Shown one piece after another: positions 16,232-24,301 of a DNA stretch of 64,000 nucleotides; the first letter of the stretch is position 1, and each line of letters begins with the position of its first letter. Source of the stretch: Scytonema hofmannii PCC 7110 (lineage in GTDB: Bacteria; Cyanobacteriota; Cyanobacteriia; Cyanobacteriales; Nostocaceae). The stretch is from assembly GCF_000346485.2 (NCBI RefSeq), contig NZ_KQ976354.1, positions 7,005,269-7,069,268 on the forward strand, written 5' to 3'. A program made the position numbers and the translations under genes. A model generated the notes under the pieces. It did not search any database, was not told the origin of the DNA, and worked only from the letters and a program-made list of their open reading frames with translations.

Positions 16232-18142
16232 TCACTCTTCTAGCTCAGCTTTTTGGACTAGTTCTTCTTCTAGCGTTAACCAGTGTCGTGCATCTTGATA
16301 CATTCTCTGTCGAATTTTCAGCCTAGCCGTCCCTTCCGCTAAGTCAGCCTGAACACACAAGTCCGCATGATCTCGTAAAACCCATGTCCGTCGCAAAATT
16401 TCTTCTGCTTCTTTCAAACTTTGTTGCGAACACATCCGAATCAACAACCAGCTTTTTCGGATTGAAAATTTTACAAAAGATGACCATTCACCTCGCCGTT
16501 CCGATTGTTCAATTAGCCATTGCAACCAATCCAAGCGATCATCCCAGTAAGCGTAAAGGTTGGCATAGTGATATAAAAGCAGCCATAAATCGCTGACTTC
16601 TTCATAGCGATCTTGATCTTTACACCAGTAGAGAGCTGCCCGCAAATTCCCTTGCTCTTCGTCTAACTTGCTGTAATGTATCCACTTTTCCCAATCTTCT
16701 CCTGCATTACGTTGAGCAAAATCTTGATAGAATCTTACCCAGCGCTTGCGTGCTTCTTTTTCAAAATCTGGGTATGCAGCCAGTTCGGCTAGAACGTACT
16801 CTCGTGTTAGAGAAAGCATTTCATATCGCCCAGTTTCTTGGTTCAAATTCACTAGCGAGAGTTGCTGAAGACGTGCTAAGCCATCATTGATAGAATCAGG
16901 GGCTGCGGTGAGTCCAGCTACCTCAGCCACAGCAGCAAGTATTGGTGGATCGGGAAAAATTGCTATTGACAATAGTAACTTGTGAGCTGGTTTTTCCTTG
17001 ATACCTTGTACTGATTGCTCAAAGCAAAAACGAGCAACATCACTTGTTGCTGAAGCCAGCCTTTCTAAAACAAAATTCAAGGAATAGCCACTAGAGACTT
17101 GACCGATGGCATAAACAATGGCGAGAGGGATTCCTCCAGTCCGTTGATAAAGTAGACTTGAATTTTGATCGGTTATAGTGACTCCTTTTTCTTCAGCTTG
17201 CTGCTGAATTAACTTCAATCCGTCATCCAAAGGTAAATGTCGGAGACTAATGGGAAGCAAAGCAATTCGTTCGCGAGTCGTCAAGATAACTTTAACGTGA
17301 ACTGGTAAGTCGTACAAGAAACCGATAACTTTTTCCGTCTCCTCAATTGTTTCCATATTGTCCACAATCAGCAGTGTTCTTTGTTTAGACAGACTTTGGC
17401 GGACACCGTCAAACTGATCGTCTAGAGGAGATTGAATAATAGCAGGGTCGTTGAGAGTATGAGCAATCTCGCGAAAAATGTCCCGCAGGTTACGATGTCC
17501 CTGGTGTTTTCGCAAAATACTATTGGGAATGAGTTCTTGTTGTTTAGCTGAAGTGAAAATAATGGCGTCAAATTTGGGTGCGCTAGAAAGATTTTCCCGA
17601 CTGGCGTTTAGGCAAAGATACGCAGCTGCTAAAACCAGAGCAGTTTTACCTACACCGCCAATACCATCTACTGTAATGATGTGAGCAGCATGATTGGGTG
17701 AAAGGCGTTGCAGTAGAAGTTTCATCTCCGCCTCACGCCCAATAAATTCTGTGTAAGTTGGCGCGGGTAAGTTATGAGTGATTGTGGAACTACTGACACT
17801 GGATACCGAAGCACCCCTACGATAGCCGTGTCTTTCTAGAATGTATACTAAGTTACCTGACTTAACGCTTTTATTTGGTTCTCCTGTCAAAGCTTCTAGA
17901 TCTCTATAGATACTGCTCACACTTGTTCTGACAACAGCATTTTTTTTCAGCAGATCTATACCAATCTTTTTTAGGCTATACCCACATAATAATCCTAGTA
18001 ATAAATCTTTTCTTGTATCCCGTCTGTATCGCTTTTGTGTTGTTGCCTCCAAATCAATCAGTAGACGGTCTATGTCCCATTCCCTCAAAATGTTGCGATT
18101 CCAGCTTTTGGGTAAATTCCAATCCTCGGAGCCATTTGACAT
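16232..18142 (-). CDS. NB-ARC STAND ATPase with N-terminal HTH-like domain, prematurely stopped
   Basis: Signal-transduction ATPase of the STAND class. Residues about 20-110 resemble the HTH-like N-terminal domain common in cyanobacterial STAND proteins (RKDLLLGLLCGYSLKKIGID). The NB-ARC module follows: P-loop GIGGVGKT (160-167), Walker B LLIVDNM, sensor TTRER and the GxPLA-type motif GGIPLAI. A winged-helix region and the first TPR-like helices follow to residue 636. The frame is then cut by TGA, with the rest of the repeats intact behind it. Such proteins are regulators or anti-phage sensors; no obvious effector gene is adjacent. Confidence 0.75.
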   Translation of the reverse strand: MSNGSEDWNLPKSWNRNILREWDIDRLLIDLEATTQKRYRRDTRKDLLLGLLCGYSLKKIGIDLLKKNAVVRTSVSSIYRDLEALTGEPNKSVKSGNLVYILERHGYRRGASVSSVSSSTITHNLPAPTYTEFIGREAEMKLLLQRLSPNHAAHIITVDGIGGVGKTALVLAAAYLCLNASRENLSSAPKFDAIIFTSAKQQELIPNSILRKHQGHRNLRDIFREIAHTLNDPAIIQSPLDDQFDGVRQSLSKQRTLLIVDNMETIEETEKVIGFLYDLPVHVKVILTTRERIALLPISLRHLPLDDGLKLIQQQAEEKGVTITDQNSSLLYQRTGGIPLAIVYAIGQVSSGYSLNFVLERLASATSDVARFCFEQSVQGIKEKPAHKLLLSIAIFPDPPILAAVAEVAGLTAAPDSINDGLARLQQLSLVNLNQETGRYEMLSLTREYVLAELAAYPDFEKEARKRWVRFYQDFAQRNAGEDWEKWIHYSKLDEEQGNLRAALYWCKDQDRYEEVSDLWLLLYHYANLYAYWDDRLDWLQWLIEQSERRGEWSSFVKFSIRKSWLLIRMCSQQSLKEAEEILRRTWVLRDHADLCVQADLAEGTARLKIRQRMYQDARHWLTLEEELVQKAELEE

Positions 18143-18412
18143 AAATATTACCCTACAAGTTTATTATTTACAAGCGTTTTTATATACTTAATAACATTTT
18201 AATGGATAAAATATTAACAAACCACTAACAAATTATTGACACTGTTAATTGGCTGTTTGTAATTCTTTAATTACGCTAGTGTTAAAGCTCTACAGAGAGC
18301 GATCGCACTGAGAGGTGATTTCTAGCAGATACAAATTTAACTCACTCAATTGTAGCAGTAACAACAGAAACTTTGGCAAAGAATACTAGGCTCTACTTAT
18401 AGGAGAAATTTG

Positions 18413-19258
18413 ATGAAAATCCCGACCCGAACCGTAGTTTCTTTTTTTAGATCAGAGAAATCAAAAGTATGTTTTCCTGGCACAAAACAAGTTTATCTAT
18501 TCACAAAGCGTCCTATACTTCACCAAGACTTTACAGCCAAATCTCTACAGGACGCCATTAATGAATTGCAAACAATATTATATGCTCAAGGATTCCTTGT
18601 AAATATCAGTGGAAAATTTGATTTAGAAACTGAGGGAGCAGTTAAGGAATTTCAAATAAAAAATAATCTACACGTTGATGGAATCGTTGGAGCACTAACT
18701 TGGGCTTGTCTTTGTTATCCCATGATTTATCGTGGTATGAAAATTTTGACACCCAAATTACAAGAGTCTGTGAAAGAATTGCAAAGTATTTTGCATAAAG
18801 AAGGATTTTTTAAAAAAGAACCTTATGGTGTTTTTGATCGGCAAACGGAAAAAGCAGTTAAATATTTTCAAAGAAATTACGGACTGAAAGATGATGGTAT
18901 AGTTGGGGCTGCTACTTGGGCTGTCTTATTAGGAATGCGACAAAAAAAGGATGTTCGTACTCCTAAAGTGTTTTGTTTTTTGCCATTGCAAATGTTGTCT
19001 TTTTGGAAACAATTGTTAATGCTTGCTTTCATCATACTAGGTATCTATAACAGTCCGATAGCTGGTCCAGATCCTCAATTCAATAAGGCGTTAGTTACTG
19101 GGTATGCGCTGACTTATATTGTGCCTTTTCTACTGGATTGTATTCCATTTAAGCAAGCTAGCGAGCAAACATTACCACTTTTTGAATATGCTCCCTATAT
19201 GTTAACTGGCATCTTTTGGAAGCCTATTCTTAACTTCATTGAGCAACTGGTGAACTAA
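18413..19258 (+). CDS. Membrane protein with two peptidoglycan-binding domains
   Basis: Two PG_binding_1 repeats are visible: residues about 45-100 (LQDAINELQTILYAQGF ... GAVKEFQIKNNLHVDGIVG) and about 118-172 (LQESVKELQSILHKEGF ... AVKYFQRNYGLKDDGIVG). Both keep the DGIVGxxTWA ending. The C-terminal 100 residues hold two hydrophobic segments (about 195-215 and 225-245). No catalytic domain is present, so it probably anchors or senses the cell wall. ATG 18413 is preferred over TTG 18410 because AGGAG lies seven bases before it. Divergent from the NB-ARC gene. Confidence 0.72.
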   Translation: MKIPTRTVVSFFRSEKSKVCFPGTKQVYLFTKRPILHQDFTAKSLQDAINELQTILYAQGFLVNISGKFDLETEGAVKEFQIKNNLHVDGIVGALTWACLCYPMIYRGMKILTPKLQESVKELQSILHKEGFFKKEPYGVFDRQTEKAVKYFQRNYGLKDDGIVGAATWAVLLGMRQKKDVRTPKVFCFLPLQMLSFWKQLLMLAFIILGIYNSPIAGPDPQFNKALVTGYALTYIVPFLLDCIPFKQASEQTLPLFEYAPYMLTGIFWKPILNFIEQLVN

Positions 19259-19416
19259 GTGTGAAAAGTTACGATTTTGTAGCAATTATCGCTTGTGTGA
19301 GATACGGTAAGAAATAATTAACCGCACCCTGTAGCTGATGGACACAGATAAGTTTGTACCTTTTAGCAGATTAGGAAATACTGTATCTACACAAGTTTTT
19401 TCTTAAGTTTGGTAAA

Positions 19417-19526
19417 GGGCGGGTGCGGGGTTTGAACCCGCTAATCCCCAAAGTGGTGGAGATGTCATCCGATAATCCTAAATTCTTCGTCCTTGAAAGG
19501 CAAGTTGTGAATCAGGATAACCCGCC
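19417..19526 (-). ncRNA. tRNA-like Y RNA candidate 4 (downstream of rsr, no D arm)
   Basis: Acceptor-like stem of 7 perfect pairs (GGCGGGT at 19520-19526 with ACCCGCC at 19418-19424), directly joined to a perfect T arm, GCGGG-TTCAAAC-CCCGC (19425-19441). The inside carries the core shared by all four elements (19470-19492; GGACGAAGAATTTAGGATT on the RNA strand), preceded by the small hairpin CCT-TTCA-AGG. Unlike the other three it has no recognisable D arm and no encoded CCA (the 3' end reads CTTT). It lies about 180 bp after the rsr stop on the same strand. Confidence 0.65.
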
Positions 19527-19545
19527 AAGAAATAAATTGCCCTGA

Positions 19546-19643
19546 GAATAGAATTCTGGGGCTACACAAACGCTCGTCCGCATATGCGGACTAATCATAG
19601 CCTGTGGAGGCAGGCTTCGTTTGTATAGCCATGAATTCTATTC
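19546..19643. repeat. Interspersed palindromic element (GAATAGAATTC ends)
   Basis: Inverted ends GAATAGAATTC (19546-19556) and GAATTCTATTC (19633-19643), followed inward by CTACACAAACG-type sequence and its inverse CGTTTGTATAG, and an inner palindrome GTCCGCATATGCGGAC (19576-19591). Related partial copies are at 44449-44495 and 58094-58125. Looks like a MITE-like or structured repeat. It sits between rsr and Y RNA candidate 4. Confidence 0.75.
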
Positions 19644-19704
19644 GTTAGGTATTTTGACAAAATAGGAATGCTCCCAAGGATATGGTGTCTTGCATATCCT
19701 TGAT

Positions 19705-21306
19705 CTACAGTTCACCTGTAGCTAGCATTTGAATGATGCGAGGTATTCCAGGGTCAAAGCCACCCAAATCCCAAGACAATGGATCTTGAGGATCTACTAA
19801 TGTAATCCGGTAAGGTGTAAGAGTGATATACACTGCTTTGGTATTGGGGTTGACCTTTTGACGGTACTCAGCTAAAGCTTGACTTGGGTGTTTGTAACCA
19901 GCCCATGACTCGCTGTCAGTCCAAAAGCAAACAACATCGGCTTTGAACTTGTTCTTAATCATCCAGTCATAAGCAACAGATGCATCTGTTCCACCAAAGT
20001 TTTGGTTGCTAGCTTTGCGGACTGCTGACTTGAAGCTATCATTGGCATTAATACCTAAATCGCGGAAATCGGTCGCAAAACCACGAATCATGTAGTTCTT
20101 CTCTGCTTTTGCTGTCACCAGTGCCATTGTTGCAGCTACTTCACAACACGTAAGTCCCATATCAACAATTGGGAAACCCATTGAACCGGAGACATCTACG
20201 GCATGCATGAACACTTTGCCTGTAGGTTGCACGACATCAAAAGACAGCGCCAAGGACTTTTCTAGAATTTCCACAATTTCATCAACTGGGTTCCAAGTCT
20301 TTTTGCTGCGTCCCAATGTACCCCCAGATTGATAAGTCTTGAGGGCTTTCAAAACATCAATTGGATGTATACGACCTTTCCGCAGATGTTCTTTGTTATT
20401 CAGCACTGCTTCCACTCGTTGCAAGTTGGCACGTTCATTTCGTGCTAACACACCTATTTCGGTGAGTGAACCTAAATTACGCAGCAATGCACCAATTGGC
20501 ATTTCATTGAATAGCAATTGCCAAGCACTTTGCTCCATCTTGCCCACAGGTGCAGCCATTTCATGGGTTAAGTGTCCTTGTAGTATGGCTTCATTGGTCT
20601 TTTCTGGATTCCGCTTCAGCCACTCATACCACCAAATTTGGGCTAATGCTGTAGAAGGGATTTCCTCTGGTAGAACTTCCCAACCTTTCACAACCCACTC
20701 AAACAATTTTTGATGGTCTTCTGTAAGTGGTTTGACGTGAAATAACCGCAAAGCATCTCGGTTGGAAAAGCCATGACGTTGCTGGTACTTCAGCAATTGG
20801 TAAGCCAAACCTTTAACGTCTTCTTTTGCGAACCAATTCTTACCAGCTTCTCGCACAACTTTACCAAATCCTCGCATGGACTTGGTGTAGTTCAACCATT
20901 CATAAAAGTGACTTCCCGTGCGGACAACTTGTGGGAAGATTTCGCAAAATGCTTTCTTTGCTTCTGGTGCTTCACCCATGGATAGCAACACCAAAGCAAG
21001 AATAGGCGCACTGTTGTTGATGGCGCGTCCGTCACTAGCATAAAGTATTTCTTCTGCAACTCGTCCTGGATTTTCTGCGATCGCCTGTCTGACAACCTCA
21101 ACAAAATCTTCTGTCAGTTCGTGTTTGCCAGCATAGTAAGTGCTTTTGGCAGTACCAATCAGCAAACAGCGCCGCAGCATCTTCCAAATACCCGCATCGA
21201 ACATGAACCCGCCCGAACGTCCTTGGATCATCTCTGTTTCCCGTCCGGGAATGGGCTGAGTTTGTGGTGTGGCTGTCTTTTTCTGAGTAAAAAATTTGTA
21301 ATTCAT
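19705..21306 (-). CDS. rsr: Rsr, bacterial Ro60 orthologue (TROVE plus vWA)
   Basis: RNA-binding ring protein of the Ro60 family. Residues about 20-355 are the helical-repeat TROVE domain, with the recognisable opening GGFMFDAGIWKMLRRCLLIG and YYAGKHELTEDFVE. Residues about 364-533 are a von Willebrand A domain with an intact metal site: DVSGSMG (Asp371, Ser373, Ser375), Thr440-Asp441 in FGGTDAS, and WTDSE (462-466). Family members bind misfolded RNAs and Y RNAs, and in Deinococcus tether RNA to polynucleotide phosphorylase for degradation. Start ATG 21306 has GGGAG nine bases upstream. Three tRNA-like RNA genes precede it and one follows, all on its strand. No rtcB neighbour is present. Confidence 0.9.
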   Translation of the reverse strand: MNYKFFTQKKTATPQTQPIPGRETEMIQGRSGGFMFDAGIWKMLRRCLLIGTAKSTYYAGKHELTEDFVEVVRQAIAENPGRVAEEILYASDGRAINNSAPILALVLLSMGEAPEAKKAFCEIFPQVVRTGSHFYEWLNYTKSMRGFGKVVREAGKNWFAKEDVKGLAYQLLKYQQRHGFSNRDALRLFHVKPLTEDHQKLFEWVVKGWEVLPEEIPSTALAQIWWYEWLKRNPEKTNEAILQGHLTHEMAAPVGKMEQSAWQLLFNEMPIGALLRNLGSLTEIGVLARNERANLQRVEAVLNNKEHLRKGRIHPIDVLKALKTYQSGGTLGRSKKTWNPVDEIVEILEKSLALSFDVVQPTGKVFMHAVDVSGSMGFPIVDMGLTCCEVAATMALVTAKAEKNYMIRGFATDFRDLGINANDSFKSAVRKASNQNFGGTDASVAYDWMIKNKFKADVVCFWTDSESWAGYKHPSQALAEYRQKVNPNTKAVYITLTPYRITLVDPQDPLSWDLGGFDPGIPRIIQMLATGEL

Positions 21307-21342
21307 TGTATTATCTCCCAGCCCTTACGGACAAAAAAGAAG

Positions 21343-21467
21343 GTGGCGGAGCAGGATTTGAACCTGCGACATCCCGCGTGGAAAGCGATAACCCTAATTC
21401 TTCGTCCTTTTCAGGCAAGGGATGAATAAGGATGTTTAGGTGTTCTACCATCTGAACTACCCGCCAC
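21343..21467 (-). ncRNA. tRNA-like Y RNA candidate 3 (immediately upstream of rsr)
   Basis: Acceptor-like stem GTGGCGGG (21460-21467) with TCCGCCAC (21343-21350), 7 Watson-Crick pairs plus G-U. Then TA, a D arm GTTC-AGATGGTA-GAAC, an insert with hairpin CCT-GAAA-AGG and the shared core (21386-21407), an anticodon-like stem-loop TCGC-TTTCCAC-GCGG, and the T arm GCAGG-TTCAAAT-CCTGC (21351-21367). No CCA is encoded; the 3' end runs into CTTCTTTTTTG, a U-rich tract that could terminate or mark the end. The rsr ATG is 36 bp further on. Confidence 0.75.
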
Positions 21468-21475
21468 ATGGAAAT

Positions 21476-21557
21476 TTTGGATTTTGGATTTTGGATTTTG
21501 GATTTTAGATTTTGGATTTGAAATTCAATCCAAAATCTAAAATCTACAATCTAAAAT
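21476..21557. repeat. Heptamer repeat (TTTGGAT) with inverted copy
   Basis: Tandem TTTGGAT units (21476-21510) followed by inverted units (ATCCAAAATCTAAAATC), together able to form a long AT-rich hairpin between two Y RNA candidates. The same family is at 35309-35342 and 63742-63788. Confidence 0.8.
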
Positions 21558-21561
21558 GAAT

Positions 21562-21702
21562 TGGCGTGGGAGGCAGGATTTGAACCTGCGGATGATGGAA
21601 CCACGATAACCTCAATTCTTCAGCCTTTACAGGCAAGTTTGTGAACCAAGGACTATGGGCAATTTGCCCATCCAATGCCTTACCAGACTTGGCTACTCCC
21701 AC
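21562..21702 (-). ncRNA. tRNA-like Y RNA candidate 2 (CCA encoded)
   Basis: Perfect 7-bp acceptor stem GTGGGAG/CTCCCAC (8 bp if the outer C-G pair is counted), linker TA, a class-II-like D arm GCC-AAGTCTGGTAA-GGC, and perfect T arm GCAGG-TTCAAAT-CCTGC (21573-21589), ending discriminator G plus encoded CCA (21562-21564). The insert holds an extra hairpin ATGGGC-AAATT-GCCCAT, the GNRA-type hairpin GCCT-GTAA-AGGC and the shared core (21604-21625) in its most diverged form (GGCTGAAGAATTGAGGTTATCG on the RNA strand, given in parts). At 141 nt it is the longest of the four. Confidence 0.75.
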
Positions 21703-21760
21703 GTGAAATTTTTGGTTTTAAATTCAATCCAAAATCTAAAATCCAAAATCTAAAATTAAT

Positions 21761-21890
21761 TGGTGTAGCGGGGCGGGATTTGAACCCGCATCTCCGGTGA
21801 ATTAAGGGGGGGATCGTTAGCAGCGATAACCCTAAATTCTTCGTCCTTTTCAGGCTATGTTGGCGCTCTACCACTTGAGCTACCTGCCAC
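21761..21890 (-). ncRNA. tRNA-like Y RNA candidate 1 (first of the array, CCA encoded)
   Basis: Acceptor-like stem GTGGCAGG (21883-21890) with CCCGCTAC (21765-21772), 8 positions with one A-C mismatch, then A plus encoded CCA (21761-21764). Linker TA, D arm GCTC-AAGTGGTA-GAGC, insert with CCT-GAAA-AGG and the shared core (21824-21846; GGACGAAGAATTTAGGG), an anticodon-like hairpin ATCG-CTGCTAA-CGAT whose loop would display GCT, and T arm GCGGG-TTCAAAT-CCCGC (21773-21789). About 40 extra bases between the D arm and the anticodon-like loop rule out an ordinary tRNA. Confidence 0.75.
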
Positions 21891-21909
21891 ATATCAGCTT
21901 GTAATACTT

Positions 21910-21938
21910 AATGTAGTATATGTATTACTGAGTGTCAA
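21910..21938 (-). promoter_or_regulatory. Promoter of the Y RNA / rsr array
   Basis: On the minus strand TTGACA (21933-21938) and TACATT (21910-21915) are spaced by 17 bp. Transcription would start near 21903, about a dozen bases before candidate 1, so a short 5' leader would have to be removed, as RNase P does with tRNA precursors. Confidence 0.5.
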
Positions 21939-21965
21939 GTGGCTGGGTGAAAAATTTTATTGCTG

Positions 21966-22024
21966 CTGTAGTAGGGTGGGCAATGCCCACCGTTCGATGT
22001 TGGTGGGCGGTGCCCACCCTACTT
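21966..22024. repeat. Interspersed palindrome (GTAGGGTGGGCAATGCCCACC)
   Basis: GTAGGGTGGGC plus inner GCCCACC at the left and the inverse GGTGGGC ... GCCCACCCTAC at the right, about 59 bp. Same general class as the GGGATGGGCATC palindrome at 11921. It lies between the array promoter and a heptamer run at 22085-22160 (GTCACTG/GTTACTG units). Confidence 0.75.
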
Positions 22025-22084
22025 TTTATCGAGAAATGGAGGAGTCCCTTAAGACATGCCCAGACTCTGCTTGGGAACGAGATT

Positions 22085-22160
22085 GAGACGGGTCACTGGT
22101 CACTGGTTACTGGTCACTGGTCACTGGTTACTGGTTACTGGTTACTGGTTACTGGTCACT
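22085..22160. repeat. Heptamer tandem repeat (TCACTGG)n
   Basis: About ten units of GGTCACT or GGTTACT, the reverse complement family of CCAGTGA. Upstream of a conserved membrane protein gene. Confidence 0.9.
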
Positions 22161-22288
22161 GCTCCCCATTTGCCAAATTTTTGCCGGGAAAATTTTCTGG
22201 CAAATAGACAATTGTTACAAACTATTGCCATGTTTTTTGCCAAGATAATATCATTATTTCCCAACAAAGATACTTGGCAGTAATCGGC

Positions 22289-23023
22289 ATGAGTGAAAAA
22301 ACAATAGAAAGCTACGGCAAGGGTTTTCTAGTTCTACTTTTGCCTATCTCGTTTTTAATTATTTTCCTAGTTGCCACCTGGCGAATCTGGCTAGGGGTAA
22401 TCCTTCTCGTCTTGACGCTTAATGTTTGGCAATTTTACAAATGGCAACAGTGGAGCCAGCAAGTTAATCCAATGTTCCATCAGTTGCTTAAGGAAAATCA
22501 AGGCAGGGTTACACCTGTAGACTTGGCAATGAAGGGCAATTTTTCTGGGGAAACGGCAAGACGTTACTTAGAATCGAAAGCAGCAGAATTTGGTGCTCGT
22601 GCTATTGACTCTGAAGATGGAAGTAAAGTTTATTACTTCATCACTGCTAGTACTCTAGGTAGCATTCTTGACGATAGCGAACCACCAAAAGAACTGCCTG
22701 CTGAACGTGTTGCCTACCAACCTCTACCAATTTTTGCTCCACCTCCACCCAAGCCACTTTTGGAAGAACCAGAGGCTGAGTTACCACCTCAGCCACCTCA
22801 AGAGACTCCAAAAAAATCACTGGAAAAACAGTTGTTTTTTGGTTCTCTGATTCAATCTGAACTTGCCAAGCGGCTCAATGTTTATTCCAGCACCGTCTAC
22901 AAAAGGAGAGACGATCCAGATTTTCCAGAGTGGAGTCGTAGCAAAGATCCAGATGGCATTGCTTGGAAATATTCTCGAAAAACTAAAGAGTTTTTTCCAT
23001 TAGAACGAGAAGAAAAAAGTTAA
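22289..23023 (+). CDS. Conserved cyanobacterial membrane protein with HTH-like C-terminus
   Basis: Two adjacent hydrophobic segments lie at the N-terminus (residues about 13-50: FLVLLLPISFLIIFLVATWR and LGVILLVLTLNVW). They are followed by a soluble part with a possible winged-helix segment (VTPVDLAMKGNFSGETARRY), a proline-rich linker (PPPPKPLLEEPEAELPPQPP) and a C-terminal region LAKRLNVYSSTVYKRRDDPD that looks like a helix-turn-helix. The start is taken at ATG 22289 (MSEKTIESYG); a TTG at 22274 would add MAVIG. Function unknown; it may link a membrane signal to DNA or protein binding. Confidence 0.55.
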   Translation: MSEKTIESYGKGFLVLLLPISFLIIFLVATWRIWLGVILLVLTLNVWQFYKWQQWSQQVNPMFHQLLKENQGRVTPVDLAMKGNFSGETARRYLESKAAEFGARAIDSEDGSKVYYFITASTLGSILDDSEPPKELPAERVAYQPLPIFAPPPPKPLLEEPEAELPPQPPQETPKKSLEKQLFFGSLIQSELAKRLNVYSSTVYKRRDDPDFPEWSRSKDPDGIAWKYSRKTKEFFPLEREEKS

Positions 23024-23072
23024 AAGTTAAAAGTCAAAAGTCAAAAGAAATTTCTTTTAACTTTTGCCTTTT

Positions 23073-24200
23073 TTACTTTTGAAAACCAATAGCTTCTGAG
23101 ATAGAATTCAAACCATTTTGTTCTAGCTTGGATAACAAACCTTGAAGGATGCGTCTTACCATAGCTGGACCCTCATAAATCCAGCCTGTATAAACTTGCA
23201 GAAGGCTAGCACCTGCAGAGATTTTTTCCCAGGCGTCTTCAGCCGTGAAAATGCCTCCAACACCAATAATTGGAATTTGACCTGAAGTTTGCTGCCAAAT
23301 AAAACGAATAACTTCGGTGGAACGTTCTCTTAATGGAGCACCACTGATACCACCTGCTTCATCTTGAGGTGATTTGCCAGTTTTGGAAATTACCTGAGTT
23401 CGCAATCCATCCCTACTAATAGTGGTGTTTGTCGCAATAATTCCAGCAAGTTGATAGGTTTTTGCCAAGGAAATAATGTCAGATATTGCCTGCCATTCTA
23501 GGTCGGGAGCTATCTTGACAAAGAGAGGCTTTTTTAGGGAATTTTCCTGTTGTAATGCTGCCAAAATAGAACTTAGCATGGAAGCATCTTGGAGCGATCG
23601 CAATCCGGGTGTATTTGGGGAAGAAACATTGACAACAAAGTAATCCCCGTAATCCTTAAGTAAGTGAAAACTATTGCGATAATCAAGAGCAGCATCTTTA
23701 ATGGTGGTTATCTTAGATTTCCCCAAGTTCAGACCTATAGGTATTGACCTTAAATCTTGCTTAACTTCTGCTAACCGTATTGCCATTGCCTCCGCACCGC
23801 TATTATTAAATCCCATGCGGTTGAGAGCGGCTTTATCTAAAGGCAAACGGAACAACCGGGGAGGGGTATTTCCAGGCTGTTGGTGAAAAGTAACGGTTCC
23901 CATTTCTGCAAAGCCAAAACCCAAGCTAGACCAGATGGGGACTGCGACTCCATCCTTATCAAAACCTGCAGCCAAACCAAGGGGATTGGGAAACGTCAGT
24001 CCAAATAGATTTTGCTCTAGGCGTTTATCCTCAAGACAGAATGCTTGCATCAAAAGTTCGTTCATCCAGTTTGCGGGAGGACGAACTCGATTCTGTCCCA
24101 ACCAGCTCAAGCTGCGGATGGTTTGCTGGTGCAGCCACTCTGGATCTGTTTTTGCCAGAGTGAACAAAAGGGGACGAATTGCATTTTTGTAAATATCCAT
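23073..24200 (-). CDS. pyrD: Dihydroorotate dehydrogenase (quinone), class 2
   Basis: Fourth step of pyrimidine synthesis: oxidises dihydroorotate to orotate with quinone as acceptor, at the membrane. Class 2 features are visible: an N-terminal helical extension (about 40 residues) before the FMN barrel, [10 protein letters not shown] for FMN/substrate contact, the catalytic serine region [22 protein letters not shown] and the phosphate site [11 protein letters not shown]. Length 375 fits. Monocistronic by position: convergent with the membrane protein gene and divergent from the GAF sensor gene. Confidence 0.92.
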   Translation of the reverse strand: MDIYKNAIRPLLFTLAKTDPEWLHQQTIRSLSWLGQNRVRPPANWMNELLMQAFCLEDKRLEQNLFGLTFPNPLGLAAGFDKDGVAVPIWSSLGFGFAEMGTVTFHQQPGNTPPRLFRLPLDKAALNRMGFNNSGAEAMAIRLAEVKQDLRSIPIGLNLGKSKITTIKDAALDYRNSFHLLKDYGDYFVVNVSSPNTPGLRSLQDASMLSSILAALQQENSLKKPLFVKIAPDLEWQAISDIISLAKTYQLAGIIATNTTISRDGLRTQVISKTGKSPQDEAGGISGAPLRERSTEVIRFIWQQTSGQIPIIGVGGIFTAEDAWEKISAGASLLQVYTGWIYEGPAMVRRILQGLLSKLEQNGLNSISEAIGFQK

Positions 24201-24301
24201 CTTAAATTCAAAACTTCACAATCTCAAAGCGAAATTCGCTCGATCCATGTGCTTTTATGGGCATCTTATATAGTAACAATCTAAGTTAACCGATAATTCA
24301 G

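Noticed and set aside
21343-21890. Reading the upstream elements as ordinary tRNA genes or intron-bearing tRNAs
   Set aside because: Acceptor, D and T arms fit tRNA, but 40-60 extra bases with a shared core lie between the D and T arms. The insert is far too short for a group I intron, and the location around rsr with a fourth related element favours Y RNAs.
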